In this document: in pieces, positions 11,603-25,800 of the stretch
Numbering within the stretch: the stretch's first letter is position 1
Layout: each line of letters begins with the position of its first letter
From: Sceloporus undulatus
Taxonomy: Eukaryota > Chordata > Lepidosauria > Squamata > Phrynosomatidae
Assembly (NCBI RefSeq): GCF_019175285.1
Contig: NC_056527.1
Location: 103,902,377 to 103,966,376, forward strand
Length of the DNA stretch: 64,000 nt
Reading direction: 5' to 3'
Position numbers and translations under genes: made by a program
Notes under the pieces: generated by a model
Told to the model about the DNA's origin: nothing
The model's input: the letters and a program-made list of their open reading frames with translations, nothing else
Database searches by the model: none

Positions 11603-13476
11603 GTTCAATCTGCCAGCACCTCCAAGCAATACTGGGAAAAACTGTGTAATCCCACAGAACTGCTGCTTGTCAAAACAGAGAAAATGGTAGGCAGACTTCA
11701 GGCTTGTTGTTTTGTTACAGAAACACTTGAGTTCATAATCTGAAATTACATCTAAGTAGTAGCTAAGGAGGTAGATATGTAGCATGAGCACATACTTAGC
11801 TCGTGAATCTGTTTTCAGTAACAGCTGGAATAGCAAACAAATCTTACTCCTGTTTTTCCACAAGGTTTCTTTATTTTAAACAACTTAATTAAGGAGGTGA
11901 GGTTTGGTTTCCCCCCAAATTTACACCACTGGATATTGGAAATCCTTGCTAATCTTTTGTACATCAACCAATAGATCTTAAACTCTACCCACCCAGGCTA
12001 TAGTGAGCTAAATGGATCAGTGGTTGGATTGATTGAGAATAAGTATCTGCTGTTTCAATTGATGGCTGAGAGATGAGTTTGGAAGATTTTACCCATTGAA
12101 CCCAATGTTCTCAAATACACCAGCAGGGCAACTATCACATTTTACACATTGTTCTTGGGTGTTCAGTGCCAGATTGACTTGTATGAAAGTATGGAGAATG
12201 CAGAATTCTGAAAAAAATCCGAAAGAAATTCACCTTATCTACTATTACATGGTGAAACAGAAGGGTAACACAGTGGCCCCTTGATAGGCATTCCCAAGTC
12301 ACAGATATACACCAAAAATAAGGAAGTTAAATTACCATGGCTTTCTTTTTAGGAGTACTGAGAAACTCCTGTTGTGGGGAAGCACCTCTTCCGAGAATCC
12401 ATGGATAAAATTAGTTTAAAATGTGCAGTGTGGACAAAAAAGGAGGACTTCACATGGGCCATGGGAATTTGCCCTTTCTTAACAGAATGCTGTGCTATCG
12501 ACTTCCAAGCACACACCCCCTTTCTTTCTCCTATCTCCAGTCTCAGCCCAGCCAAAACAAATAGCTCAAAGCACAATTTTCTATCCAAAAAACCCCACAC
12601 CCAATTGAATGACACAACATTTTTAATGTACGTTATGAAGGAAACAAAGATGCCAAAGTAAGGGCTGGCAAAGAGGCAGTTCAATGGTGAGACGTGCCCA
12701 TAGGCACATAAGTCATCAAATCCACGTGCGCCCTAAGCTTGAGAGGCACTGAAGAAGAGTCTGACATCCTTCCCCTTCATATCTATTGCTGTCAGTTCAT
12801 AACCACCCACTAAGGGGAATGCGGCAACCAGGGAGGGAGACAATCCTCCAGCCAAAAAAGGAAAGCACAAGGAGCTACGTCAACAGGAATTCCCTGGCAA
12901 AGGACCAAAGAGCCTAAAAGCTCTGCTTTTCAGCATCTCTTGCTGTGCTCTCTGACACCATGCTTCTTTCAGAGAGAACCTGCCCTCCTCCCACTGACTA
13001 ACTTTCTGCTAACAAAGTGCTCTAAATCTGTTCTTCCTCCTTTCTCTTTACTGAAGAACCTGGGTTTCCTAACTCCCATAGTCAAAGAGAAAGGCTTCAT
13101 CAGCATCCTGAAGAAAAAGATGTCACCGTCAGTCTGAAGCTCAGCAAATGAGCCTGAAAGTTGCAGATAGAAGTGAAATGGGAGCAGTGGCAGCAAAAGG
13201 AAGACTCTAAGGGGTTAGGGACCCAAGATAGAAAAAGAAAAATGCATGACAGCTATTAACTTGCCCCTTTCCATTTTCTCTGCCCCTCTGATGAAGAGAA
13301 GGTGAACTTTACACCAATCCTTGGGGTGTTTTTAGAGAGATGGCCATACCTCTGTACATTATGAGAAAGGCACACAATGCACATCAAGCACTGGGGTCCT
13401 CCGGAGCAACTTAGGATGGGAGCAGGGTGAGAAACGGGGGGGGGGGGGACACAGCTGCTCCCAAGCCCCATTTACC

Positions 13477-13482
13477 TTTAAT
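13477..13482 (-). terminator. TBC1D17: Candidate TBC1D17 poly(A) signal (ATTAAA)
   Basis: The minus strand reads ATTAAA about 150 bases past the stop codon. It is the nearest recognised variant; a canonical AATAAA on this strand appears only about 1.8 kb downstream near 11.87 kb. The actual cleavage site cannot be fixed from sequence. Confidence 0.4.
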
Positions 13483-13628
13483 GAGTGTTGACTGTTCCTA
13501 CAGCTATTTGAACTTCAGGGAATACACAACACCTCTAACTTCCATCTCACTCTGCCTTATTTCCAGCCCTCACCCTGCAATAGTTAAAGTGCTTGTGTTA
13601 AGAAGACGGTGTCAGTGATGACAGATTC

Positions 13629-13841
13629 TCAAGGAGAGAGAGATTGAGAGGTGGAGGCCTCCTCAGTAGGCAGGATTTCAATGCTGCTGTCCGGCTGGCT
13701 TGGGGAAACACTGTCTGTCAATTCCATCTCTTGGGCCTGGCTGGGTGACAGTGGCTGGGGTGAGCTGGCTGTGTCAGTGCTCGGGGTTGGGGATTTGCCC
13801 TCCGAGAGGCCCAGCAGCTCCTGAACATTGCGGGGTAGGTC
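13629..13841 (-). CDS. TBC1D17: TBC1D17 coding exon 17 (C-terminal tail, stop)
   Basis: Seventy codons and TGA, residues 583-652. It starts DLPRNVQELLGL, runs through a Ser/Pro-rich low-complexity region and ends SQPDSSIEILPTEE plus a Ser-rich end. The human tail also carries PDSSLEILPEEE near its end. Confidence 0.96.
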   Translation of the reverse strand, partial: DLPRNVQELLGLSEGKSPTPSTDTASSPQPLSPSQAQEMELTDSVSPSQPDSSIEILPTEEASTSQSLSP

Positions 13842-16800
13842 CTGGGGAGGAAAACCATAGTTTAATTATGTTAATGTTTTAAGAATACCTTTCTGGTATA
13901 TGGTACCATTTAACACTTGCTTCCCTGACCCATCAATGCTGAAACGCATGGCACCAAGACATATTATTATTGCAGAAGGTCTCAGAGTTCTTTAGAAGGA
14001 TTAAGTAGAGAGGGATGAGGAAGAACAACCCTCTTTGAGAACCACTGGTCCATACAAAAGAGGGTGGTCTCAGCAGGCTGGGAGGAACTTTTGAAGTTTA
14101 CAAAAATAATAAAAACTCACCAGGAACAAAACCTAGCCTAAAGTGGAGAAGAAGAAGAAAAAAAATGAAAACTGAGCATGGTCATCAGCAATGGAATTCT
14201 AAATTGCCATTGAAGGGAAAGGTGATAGAATGGAGCATCCTGCAAAAGGGAATGGATAGTAGGAACCTTCAACAGAAACCCTCAACAGCGCAAAAACTGC
14301 TGGCCCAATTTGTAAACACCATCATTCATAATAGAACAGAACTGTTCTCAGTAGCATGGTATTCTGAAGTAGAGCAGGAGAACTAATTGCTTTTCAGTTT
14401 TGTGCTGTATGGAGCCCTGAACATGGAAGATGCTGGCATCTCTTCCACCAACAGAAGCTGGTCTATTTGTCAATTATCTTATATACCTCCCTTTTACCAT
14501 GAGTGTTAGAAATTGAGACAGAGAGCTGTTTGCTTGCCCTGTTTGCCTGGCATAAGAATGTGCAGACTTTACACCTCCCAAAAGAATACCAAGATAAGAG
14601 AGACATCATGCTGCGCTGGAGGAAACTCACAGGAGTAGCTGCCAGCTGTCTGTAGATTGCCTCAGCCCGACATAAGATGTCCTCCACACTCATCTTCATT
14701 GTGAGCTCATTAATGTGCTGTGAGAAGACAAACAGAGAAAATAAGAAAGTCAAATGGTTAACCAGGAAATTTAAAAATGGAAAGATGATACAGTTCAGAA
14801 AACAGAAATGCAGGAAGTGGGATGAAAAAGAGAAGTGTACATGTTTTGATGGGGAATGTAGTGGGGGAGACCTCATTCTGAAAAAGGGGCTGGGCAACTC
14901 TTAAAGAGGACAAATAGATGTTACAAAGGCAAAAGACTAGGAAAGAGGCTTTGGGGCAAGGATTGAGATGTCTGCTGGGAAAAACAAACATTACACACTG
15001 ACCAAACTGAGGGATACTAAGTCATATCAGCTTTCTAAGCGTTCAGCAGAAATCTCACATACCAGCAGAGGACAGTGTGGTGCAAAGGGAAATTGGATAC
15101 AGTCGCACAGAGCCATAGACAGGAAAATTAAGAGGGGAGGGTTAGAAGAGAAAGAAGGGCAGACTTTCTTCTGTTTTGGCTTCACAGCAGATACTGACCA
15201 TGCATTTTCAGAAGACATGGTGTATTAACCTGAGAACTACAAACTTGACTTTGTTCTTTATATAAAAAGCTGAAAGTGCAAATGGTATTGCCTCTGTGCA
15301 CTACGGAGAGTGCAAGTACAAGCATATATGAGCATGTGAGAGATGAGAGCAAGGCTATAGCTCTCCAGTGCTCACCTTGAGGATCTCACTGAAGCCAAAG
15401 CCAGAGTTCATAAGAGCCTGTCTCTCTGCATCCAGAATGCCACAGGCCACCAGCATATGGAAGTTGGGGCAAGGCAATCCTGTCCAGAGCACCTGGAATG
15501 GAAGGGGAAAGACATGTAGTTTAGGATGCATAAAGGTGCCATAACACAATGTTACAGCACAGAATATGCTGCAGCATGATAATGTCAGAGTTAAAATCTT
15601 CTGTGGTATCTGCAACTACATTAGCCAAAATGTTTCAATTTCTGTAAGGTCAACACATTTACTATCCCACCACAAAATAGAAAACACTCCAGGTATTTAC
15701 TATCTCACTAGCCCAAACCTGAGCCTGCAAGCCCTGCTCAAATCATGCTGAGTCTCTGGAATAGATCACAGCCATGTTTCTCTGGGAGAATCAGAGCTTA
15801 AGAGTGACTTCTGGCCTTGCTGGCTTGGGGTTCTGGGAAATGCAACCTAAAATAAACAATTCTGAGAAATGTAACCTAAAACAAACGAGACTGATGTTGA
15901 AGGGTGCTAGATTGAACAAAACACAGGAAAAGTCCCCTTGCTGAAATCAACAGTGGTCCAAAACACACTGCAGAAATAATCCAGTTTGAGACCACTTTAA
16001 CTGTCCTGGATCAATGCTAGGGAATTCTCGGAACTGTAGCTTTTTTTAGACATTTAGCCTTATGTCAGAGAGCTCTGGTGCCACAACAAACTACAGTTCC
16101 CAAGATTCCCTAGCACTGAGCCAGGGCAGTTAAAGCAGTCTGAAACTGCTTTAGTGTGTCTTGGACAAGTGTACTTCTCTTCCAGAGAGGCAGAGGAAAA
16201 ATCAGATTTCTATTTCCAGAAGCAAGTGCTTCTTCTTATGGATCTCCTATAACTAGGTAAACTATAATGCAGGTGTAAAGAATGTTCGCATTTTGGCCTA
16301 CAACTCCCATCAGCCTCACTCAGACAGGGGAATATGGGAGTTATAGTAAAAAAAACTTGTTGACCTATGATTCCCCCACCCGTCATAATGGTTGCTTCAC
16401 ACATCAAGGGTAGAAATTAATTTTAGGTTAGAAACAATACTCTTATGTAGTTTCTTCCCCCCTGAAAGCAGGCTTCACTTTTAATATAAATTTGATTTCC
16501 AATAAATTAAACCTGTTTGTTCTGGGAGGGGAGGCAGGGGTGGAAATGAAGTATACATAGGGGTGAAACAGATGGCCATGAAGAAGCAGCCTCTGGCCGC
16601 TCCACCCACGATCAAGCCCCAATCAGTGTAGGATTGTGGGGACTGCATGACTTGCTCTGAAAGCAGGCCATGGCGGCACTCCCAAATGGGCCACCTGCAA
16701 GGAGTGTTTTTTGAGCGCTCCTTTGTCTGGTGGCTTCAAAGTGCGTCAGGCACATGTGCCATCTGCACACCCTGCCACCAAAGCAGTCGGAAGCTGCACC

Positions 16801-19800
16801 TTTTTGCCCTTGTGTTTCAGGCCTGAGCTTGTCTTGTCACATGTTAATGTATTTGCTCTTCTAAACACCTAAACAAGAAGCTACGCTACTCTCTTTGGGA
16901 GAAATGGTTGGTTTATGGAGTTATAATTCTGGAATCGAATTATATCTCTGAACTAAAGCAATTACTCCTAGGTGTAATGAGTTGCTCCATAATCCAACAA
17001 ACCGTTTCCCTTAAAATTTATTTTATAATGTATTTAGCTCCAGTGATAAAACAAAGTCCTTAAAAATCTGACCACACATCAACCACACCTGATCAACACC
17101 CAATCCAATATATCAGGTGATGCTGGGGTGCCGGGGAAAGAGAAGGGTAAGGGCTTTCCCAGGAAAGGCATACTGCATGGTCCTCTAAATACACACAGAT
17201 TCTTTAGTTGATTCTTGTTAATTAATTCTTTAAATGAAGCATGCACAGATGCAACACACTTAACTATTCCATCCATCTTTCCAACACTGTGGCAGCTTCA
17301 GTTTACTCCAGTTGCACTTACCCAATGCTAAGTGTTGGCTACAGTACAGCTCAAAATAATGCACCCCAAAATCCTTTGCAACACTGCAGGTGAGCAACTG
17401 TCACCTTGTCCAGCACAGCCATTTCACCCTCATGCTCAAGGAATGACAATACAGATGTGGGACAAGCCAGAAGAGAAGCTATATTCTGAGAACCATCACA
17501 AAAACAAACTAAGCCTCACTGGAAAGCCCGCTGTACCAGCAGAAATAAAGTCACCCAGAGACAATCCAGGGCTGCTGTTCATATAGACAGCTCAAAGCAC
17601 AGTGAAAGACTGCAGGGAACTACAATATCTGGTGTCAGCATGAATTCAACAGAGCTCCTAACCAGCTGCTAACCAATGAGATATAGATATAGATGCAAAA
17701 ATTGTATGTGCATGCCTGTGTGTGAGCTTGAGATACATGGGGGCAGAAGGACTGAGAATCTAAGTTTGTTGGGGAAAGGCTATAATAGTTTCTGGAGGAA
17801 TCTACTTTGCATGCAGAAAGTCCCAGGTTCAGTCTGTGGCATCTCCCAATGGAACGATATTGGGCTGCAGGGCTGGATTCTGCCCAAGAGCTTAGACTCA
17901 GAGCACGTTACTAGTTAAAGTCAGGGGCTGAAAAAGTTACTTTTTGGACTAGAGCTCCCAGAATTCCTTAGTCAAATAGTCACTGGGAGCTGCAGCTCAA
18001 AAAAGTACCCTTTCAAAGGTCTGGTCAAAGCACTCTGATCAGTTCTTTCTATAGGTTATGTACCTATGGAGTAAATAATCCACTCATTATCTCTCAGCCC
18101 AGGAATGCAAGAAACGTTGTTTTTTGTATATTTGTAGGAACTTTGCTGACTTCTGTGGAGCTCAGGAAAAATTTCACACTGGCTCCTCTGCATCCAGTTA
18201 AATACTCAAATTCAGAAATAGCTGATTTGTCTCACTCCTTAGATTTTGCCCACCCTATACTCAAATCAGAAATCCTCATGTGACTCAAATTAGAAATTCT
18301 CATGTGGTTCAAAGGTTACAATCTGATCTCACCTCCCACAGCTGAAGAATTTCAGAGAAGGCAAATTCCCTCTTGAACCAGATCAAAATCCATCGGAAAC
18401 AGAAGCACAAGGTGCCAGACTCCTTCGAATCTATTAGAAGCAGCCAAGGAAGATAGAAGTCAGTAACAGTGTTTTATGCCTGTGCAGACAATCTGTATTT
18501 CCCCCAAGATGTTGTTTGACTCCAGTTCCCCAGACGGCATGACCAATAGCCAGAAATGATAAGAGCTGAGAGTCCAGCAATGTTTGGGGGAGTACAGGTG
18601 GCCAATCCCTCTTTTATAAAGTCTGTAATTGCTGGGATTAAAACAAAGGTATCCTATTTGGGTCAATGTTCATTTTATTTAAACTTTTAAAAGGAGTTAG
18701 CCAGGAGACAAAAGTGAGATGGACAAATGCCCCCCAAATAATCACAAATTCAGAAACCATCTGTTCACAATTCATGTTTCTACTTCACCATATATAGTCA
18801 CACTAACAATATTTTATCCTTCTCAGTTGGCCCACATTAATTTCAACACACCAAGGTTTCAGTGGTCCCATAAACAGCCATCCAAGTACCTAGAAAGTCA
18901 CAAAGCGGGGGATCCAGAACTCTGAGGAGAAAAGTGAGCTGGGACAGCTGTCGCTTCATGGACTCTTGGCTTTCTTCAAAATTGCGGTGCTATAGACAGA
19001 AAGCAAGAGTGTAAACAAATTGATAGGGAGAAATTTCTAAGATCCAAAACACACTGCAGAAATAAAGTTTGAGACCACTTTAACTGCTCTGGCTCAGTGC
19101 TAGGGAATCCTGGAAATTGTAGTTTATGGTAGCTCCAGAGCTCCCTGACAGGGTAGGCTAAATGTCTCACAAAACTACTATTCCCAGAATTCCCTAGCAT
19201 TGAGCCATGACAATTAAAGCTGTCTCAAACTGGATTATTTCTGCAGTGTGTTTTGGACTTAACCTACAATCTAAATCTTTATCACTGGATAACATCACCT
19301 TGATATGTATGCCACTACAACTCTGACCAGAAGAATCAGAATCACAAAGTCCGAAGGTGCTTCAAAAGATCTACTCCAGCCCATTACCAACTATAGCTCA
19401 CAAGATGTTTTGGTCTACAACTCCCATCATCTCCAACCAGCATGGCCAATGGTAAAGAACTGTGAGTTGTAGTCCAAACCATCTGGAGGGTGGACGGTTT
19501 CTTATCCCGATGCAGACATTGTTGTAATGCCTGACAGCTGACTATTCAGTCTCTCCTACAAAACATCTAACCAAGAATACTATAACTTACAGTCCACTGC
19601 CAAACATCTTATACTGTGAGAAATTCTTCCTAATATTTAGGATTTGGGGGGAAATTTGAACCCACTATTCAAGGCCCCACCTTCACAAGCAGTGAAATAT
19701 AAGTTTCCACCATGTTCCACAAGAGATCCCTTCAAAATGTGAAGTCTGGTATTATACTTCATCTTAAAGATCTCTTATTCAAACTAAACCTGGTCTACAG

Positions 19801-22800
19801 GCCCCTCAAACTCATCCCCCTCCTCTATAACTAGCTCCCAGTTAAATGGGGACAGGCTCTTTTTCCACAACAAAATGACCACTTCCAGGACCATGCACTC
19901 ACCACCAGTTCCATGAAACCACAAAAGCACCAGAAGGCATCCACTTCATTCTGGGTGATGTAGAGAATGGGGGACAGGAGATCACTCATGCCTTGGACAT
20001 AACCTGCACAGGGAAGCAAAAATTATGGATGTCGTGGGCTGCTTAAAACAACAAACAAGCCCCAAGCTGTAGCCTTATCAAGTTAGTTTCCTTTTCCTTT
20101 GCGGTCTTGTAGATTGACATGACAAGAGACAGAACTTGAAGACTGATGAGCATTTTTAACAGACAGAAGACCTAGAAAATCCTCATTGGAAAAGACTAGC
20201 CAGAGAGGCTTATAGGACTGTCAACACTACATGCTGCTCAGCGTGGAATTCATATCCTAACTGATTCAGCTTTCATTTACAGGAAAATCAAACAAATCTA
20301 CATCAGACTTCTGGTCCATATGATTGTGAGAAGCAGCTTGAAAATGGGTGCTTATTTTGGCATCGATACCCACAATCAGTCAGTTCTGTTCATGAGTTTA
20401 ATGATAAAGACAGCAGGATCAAACAATTGTTGGTGCTGAGATCCATCGGGGAGCCAACAACAAGAACTAACAAGACCATCTCAATTCTCTTTTATGATAC
20501 AGTTGTATTAGGCTGGTAAGCAGCATGTATCATGAGCCAACAAGACATCTCAACTTTCTTTTACGGTACAGTTGTATTAGGCTGGCAGGCAGCATGTGTC
20601 GCCTCTAATCTTGTCAGGCCCTGTGATGAAAAACACACTCTGTAATCCCCTGTGATGGACCCAAGGGACTATGAGATTATCACTTTAGATGCTGCACTCC
20701 TGCTATCCTGCATTAGCCAATTCCTCTACTTCTCCCTGCCCTGCATAGTTAAGAGATTCTCCTAAGCAAAGACACCTACATTTCCCCTGCTGCTCAAACA
20801 TGAGCAGATGCTATTCCCTCTCCTCCTCCAAACTCACCTAGGTCAAAGTTATACATGCAGTAGGTCATCAGCACATCATTCAGGAGGACCAATCCAGGGT
20901 TCTCACTGCCTTCGTAGAATTTGTTATTCCTATCGGTGCGGCTTACATCCCTTTCTGTAAAGGTACAAAGACACCCCACATGTTATTTATAAATCTTGAA
21001 AATGACAGTGGCACAATATGAATCACTCTGATGAGGTCTAATATCTTTATTTTGTTCCCCATCCTGATTGTTTGGTCTTTTATTTGGTTATTTGATTATT
21101 GCACTCCAGTGCTGAGTGGCATTGACTCTTCTTGCTTGCACTGTTTTGGAAAGTTTGCATTAACCATTTACACTTTCTTTTGGATTTGTTACCTGCTGCT
21201 CAGCCAGAAATTCCCTAGATCCAAAAGTAAGCAAGGAACCACAAACCTTTGGAAATACAGCATTTTATTGTTTAGCATTTGCTTTTTCTCCCCACCCCCA
21301 ACCCCAATGACAATTTTTAAACAGGGAATAAAAGATGCTCTAGAACAAGCCCAGGGACCTTTAGGCACAACAAAGCCTCTGATTAATTGTTTGCATGTAA
21401 CAAAACTGAGTGTTTCAGACTTATTTATGTCTTACCTATTAACTCTATTTCTATTGACAGCCAATAACAAAGAACACTGTACACTTTACTTTAAACAATA
21501 CAAAATAATATTAGTAAGAAAAAAGCACAGGAGCAGCAACAAACAACAGATGTACTACCCCAGGAAAAGCCCCAGGGACTATAAGCTCATTGGCACAGTG
21601 CCTGCTTTGCAAGTACAGAATTCTAAATCCAGTCCCCAACACTTCAAATGAAAGGAGAAAAGTAGTGATGTCCTGAAAAACTGAATCACCAAGTAATGTC
21701 AGGGTATAAAATCCTCAAGATGTGTCGAGACTATAAATCCCAGCATCCCCAGACAGCCTGCTCTCACTGAAGGTAGTGGGAATATTTTGACATATCTGGA
21801 TTGGATCAGGTTGTTCACAGATTTGCTGATACATGAAACAAGTGGACAAGTGACAAATGGTATTGGTCATCTCACTAATCTATTTGAATTCTTTGTGACC
21901 ACTTCTCACCCTAAGACTACATAAAGCACAGTAGTTAAAGAATAGGACATATTCCCCTTTTCCCAAAATAGATGACTGCAAAGACTTTTTTGTGTATGCA
22001 GTTAAGGTTTTTTTTCTTTTTTAAAATGACAAAACGATTACTGAAGAAGGCTGAGGAGACTGCAGAGAAGTCAGGAAAATTATTTGCATCAGCCTTCATT
22101 AAACTGGAGATAAAATAAAGCTACTACAACTAGTTTTTTGGGACTAGCTGAATGGATGGGTAGAAGAGATTAGAGAACTGTATTTGATAGAGGTGATAGG
22201 AGATAAAGACTTATAGTCAAATCAGACGTTGACAAGTCACCAGACAGTTGCTTCTGCAAGGAGAAATCCAGCTTCACTCATATTTTAGCGGGTTCTGCAT
22301 ATGATAATAGAGATGGGCAATTCTGGCAGGCCTAGGGGCTAAATGTTCACCTCCACAACCTATTGTGGGCCACAAATGGCCAAATATTGCAGAAAACTTC
22401 CCATCCATCCCAGTCAAGATGCCGAGTACTCAGATCCAGCCAAGATCTTTTGGTGTATGAAGCAGAGAAATCCACAAATCTTCATGCCACTCTTCTAACA
22501 GTAGAATTATAACAACCACCAATTTGAAAGCTGGTGCTCTTTCAAAATGCCCAAAATTTGCTACCTGGGGCAGTCCCCTGACATTGCCAAAGAGAGGACT
22601 GTTCCTAGCAAAAGGAGAGTACAGTAAGGGCATTTCCCATTACTGAGCAGGGCCCAGCTCCTTCTTGGAGTGTCCAAGGCTTCACAACAATGCAGTAATA
22701 CTGGCTATGCCACAAAAACTTATTGAGTGCATGAAGGAGGAATAGCATCACAAAGCTGTCATCAGGTACCTCTCTTTGCACATAAATTCACTGACTTCCT

Positions 22801-25800
22801 CTGCATGTAGTGACACACTGGGACTGCTATCTTAACATGGTGAATTGAGAGCACAGGTGGTATTGCTATGGGATCATGGCTGTTTTCCCTCCATTTCTGA
22901 TTTTCTAGGTTGCATACTGCTCCCCTCCTGCCCCAGGCTAGACACATATGGGATCTGGAAGCTGTAGCTGAAATCATCTTTTCCCTGACACAGTTTGAAA
23001 ATACAATTGCTTGGCCTATTTCTGCTGGTACATAACTGCAAAGCGATGCATTTTCAGCAGAAAGTCCTTAAACACAAACTGATTTGGGGACTGAGCTGAC
23101 AATGAGGCTCTGTGGACAGCCCAGTAAGTGTCAATTCAGTGTGCAACAGCCATGGAAAATGGCAAATTCCCTGCAAGGGATTATCTGGAAAGGAACTGAA
23201 AATTAGATAGCCACTTTCTTAATGCCATTATGTAATCATAACAAAGGCTCACAGGGATAATGTATGTAGCTTTAAGGAAGAGGCAGAGCAAAAGAAATCA
23301 TGCTTCTCAGTGAAAGTAGTTTTTAAAAATTGTTTAAAATTAAGATTTCCTATGATGTTTTGCAGTGGTTAGGGGGAAACAAATTGGAGATTGACTGCTC
23401 TCAATCTGAAGCATTATTATTTTCATAGACTTCATAAATTGTACCTTAACACATACAATTTTTAAAAAATTATTATTGGCCAGGTCAGATGCTAATGATG
23501 CAATATATTGGACACAGACTATATTCACTAATCTTGGCACTGAGAGAATGTAAAGCCATCCTGGAAGTTACACTGGACAGAACACATTGTAGTATATAAA
23601 CTTCCAATGGGCCAACTTAGGGGCTGTACACACAGTCCCGAAGCTGCCCCGTTACAGCCAGATCAAGACTGATGCAACCGCACATCATGGCACCGATCTG
23701 GCCTTTGCAGGGCACAAAAAGGAGCTGCAAAAAGCGAGTCCTTTTTGCACCCTGCAAAGGGCGCAATAGCTGCGCTGCCGTGACCTGGCAGTGCTCCTTT
23801 GGCGCTGCCTCGTATGTATGCAGCACCGGAGGAGTGTCGTGATGCCGCGTGCTGTGGCATCAAGCCACCTTGGGGGTGGAGCCAGCTCAAAGCACAGTGA
23901 AAGACTGACTACAGGGAGCTACAATACAGTATCTGGTGTCATAAAGCTGATTTTATATATAGTGACATCTGCAAAAATACTGTACGCTCAAAGATGGAAA
24001 TCTCTGCAAATTCCCACTTTAGAAGAATGGTTAAGGAAATTATTGGAATTGAGAAAGGAAGATAGATTATCAAGAAAAATAAAAGAAGAGGACAGTACAA
24101 ATATAGAGGACAACTGAGAACTTGTTTTGATGTATCGGAAAAAGAAAGTAGAGACGGAAATTGAGAATAAATAAGGTAGCGATTGGATAAAAAAATTTAA
24201 GAAGATTCTAGAGAAGATAGAAATTAGAAGAGAAACAGAAAGAAAACTCAAAGAGAAGAAATTTGGGTGTAAAGAAATGAAACAAACACACAAAAGCAGA
24301 AACCAGATAAAGGAATTTCGTACAGAAATGAAATTTAGTGTTAGTTAACCTGATATGAATCTATTATGGAGTTTGGATGGAAAGTAAAAGAAATATAAAA
24401 GCATTATGTTGGATTTATTTGTTGAATATTAGAGAAAAAAATGAGTTGTAAACAATATCGTTATTGTATTTTTTTAATATGGAAATAAAGTTTTTTTGAA
24501 AATTAAACACACCCTCCATATCTTTCTTATGTATTTATTTATTTATTTATAGTATTTATACCTCGCCCTTCAGCCCTAAAGGCTATCACAGTGGCTTACA
24601 ATTATTATTATTATTATTTAGATGGTTCCCTGCCCTCTGGACATTGCTTTAAAAGTAGCTATACACCCAGAACCCAAAAAGAAGTGATTAGTTATCACAG
24701 TACTTAATTTTTTTTAACAAACCACAAACCCTAGTAATGCTTTACCATTTCTCTAAACTAACTGTAACAGATATAATCAGTTCCTTTTTTGAGAAGTATC
24801 TGAATGTTTCAAGCTGTTGTACTGGGGTACAAAACACATTTTCCTTATGTTCACCTTGTTTTTACTACAACATTCACAACAGCACCTGAGCCAGCAACTG
24901 TACCATGTCATATTTCTTCTTCACTGTTTAGTCAGGCCACAACCAAAACAACTACACAGGTTGAGAGTCTCCCTTATCCAAATTGCTTGGGACCAGACGC
25001 ATTTTGGATTTTTAAAAATGTATATACATGTGTGTGCATGTGTGTATGTGTGTGTATGTATACGTATAGAGAGAGAGAGAAAGAGAGAGAGAGAGTGCGC
25101 TCTTGGAGATGGGACCCAAGTCTAATTATGAAATTCATGTATGTCTCCTATAAACTTTATAAACATAGCTTGAAGGTAATTTTATACATAATATTTTAAA
25201 TAATTTTGTTCATGAAATGAAAGTTTTTGTACACTGAACCATTAGAAACCAATGGTGTCACTATCTCAACCACCCATGCAAACAATTTTGGATTATTTCA
25301 GATTACGGAATTCTAGATAAGGGATATTCAACCTGTACAAAGAACTAAAGGGTTACAGTTACATTGTAAAAGAAGTAATTTATCCCTTGTTAAGTTAAAG
25401 TAATAAAGTAACGTAATTATATCTTCAGTACTGGAAAAGAAAACTAATTACAATGGACTGGTAAAAAGGACTAATTTGCTAATTCCAGGTAAATGCCTGC
25501 CTAGTTTGGCCAGAACAAACAACTAGAGCCTCCATGTTCGGAGGTTAAGTGCCACTCAATACTAAACAATGACAAACAACAACAGGAGAAGGCCAATAGC
25601 TTTGCACCCTGCTTGGGCTTTCAGAAGCATTTGTCTAACCACTATCAGAAACAGGATGTTGGGATAGGTGGTTTCTTGGTGCAAGTCAACAGGACTCAGT
25701 ATGCATGCATTTTCAACTTTTGAGAATACCTTGTTGCACACAGACAAGCCCGCACTGTCAGCTAGGAGAAAGGGGGGAAATACAAATCATCTACACGTTA

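Larger units (their letters stand above)
1..13476. other. Gene-free flank beyond the TBC1D17 3' end
   Basis: No exon with paired splice sites and protein similarity was found on either strand. The stretch holds Sauria-type SINEs, a CR1 tail, a 5S-derived SINE, Tigger-like and fold-back elements, GC-rich repeats and microsatellites, listed separately. Between 11603 and 13476 I see nothing recognisable. Confidence 0.6.
15493..18332. other. TBC1D17 intron 14 (2.8 kb)
   Basis: Holds a fold-back element near 16.0 kb, a palindrome near 16.27-16.39 kb, a GC-rich unclassified block (about 16560-16830), a segment at 17584-17640 that recurs at 23885-23940, and a small hairpin at about 17930-18010. Nothing else recognised. 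Confidence 0.5.

Noticed and set aside
21031-21651. 206-codon plus-strand open frame in TBC1D17 intron 10
   Set aside because: Low-complexity hydrophobic start and Lys/Ser-rich end, no known similarity, AT-rich DNA; it resembles a chance open frame.
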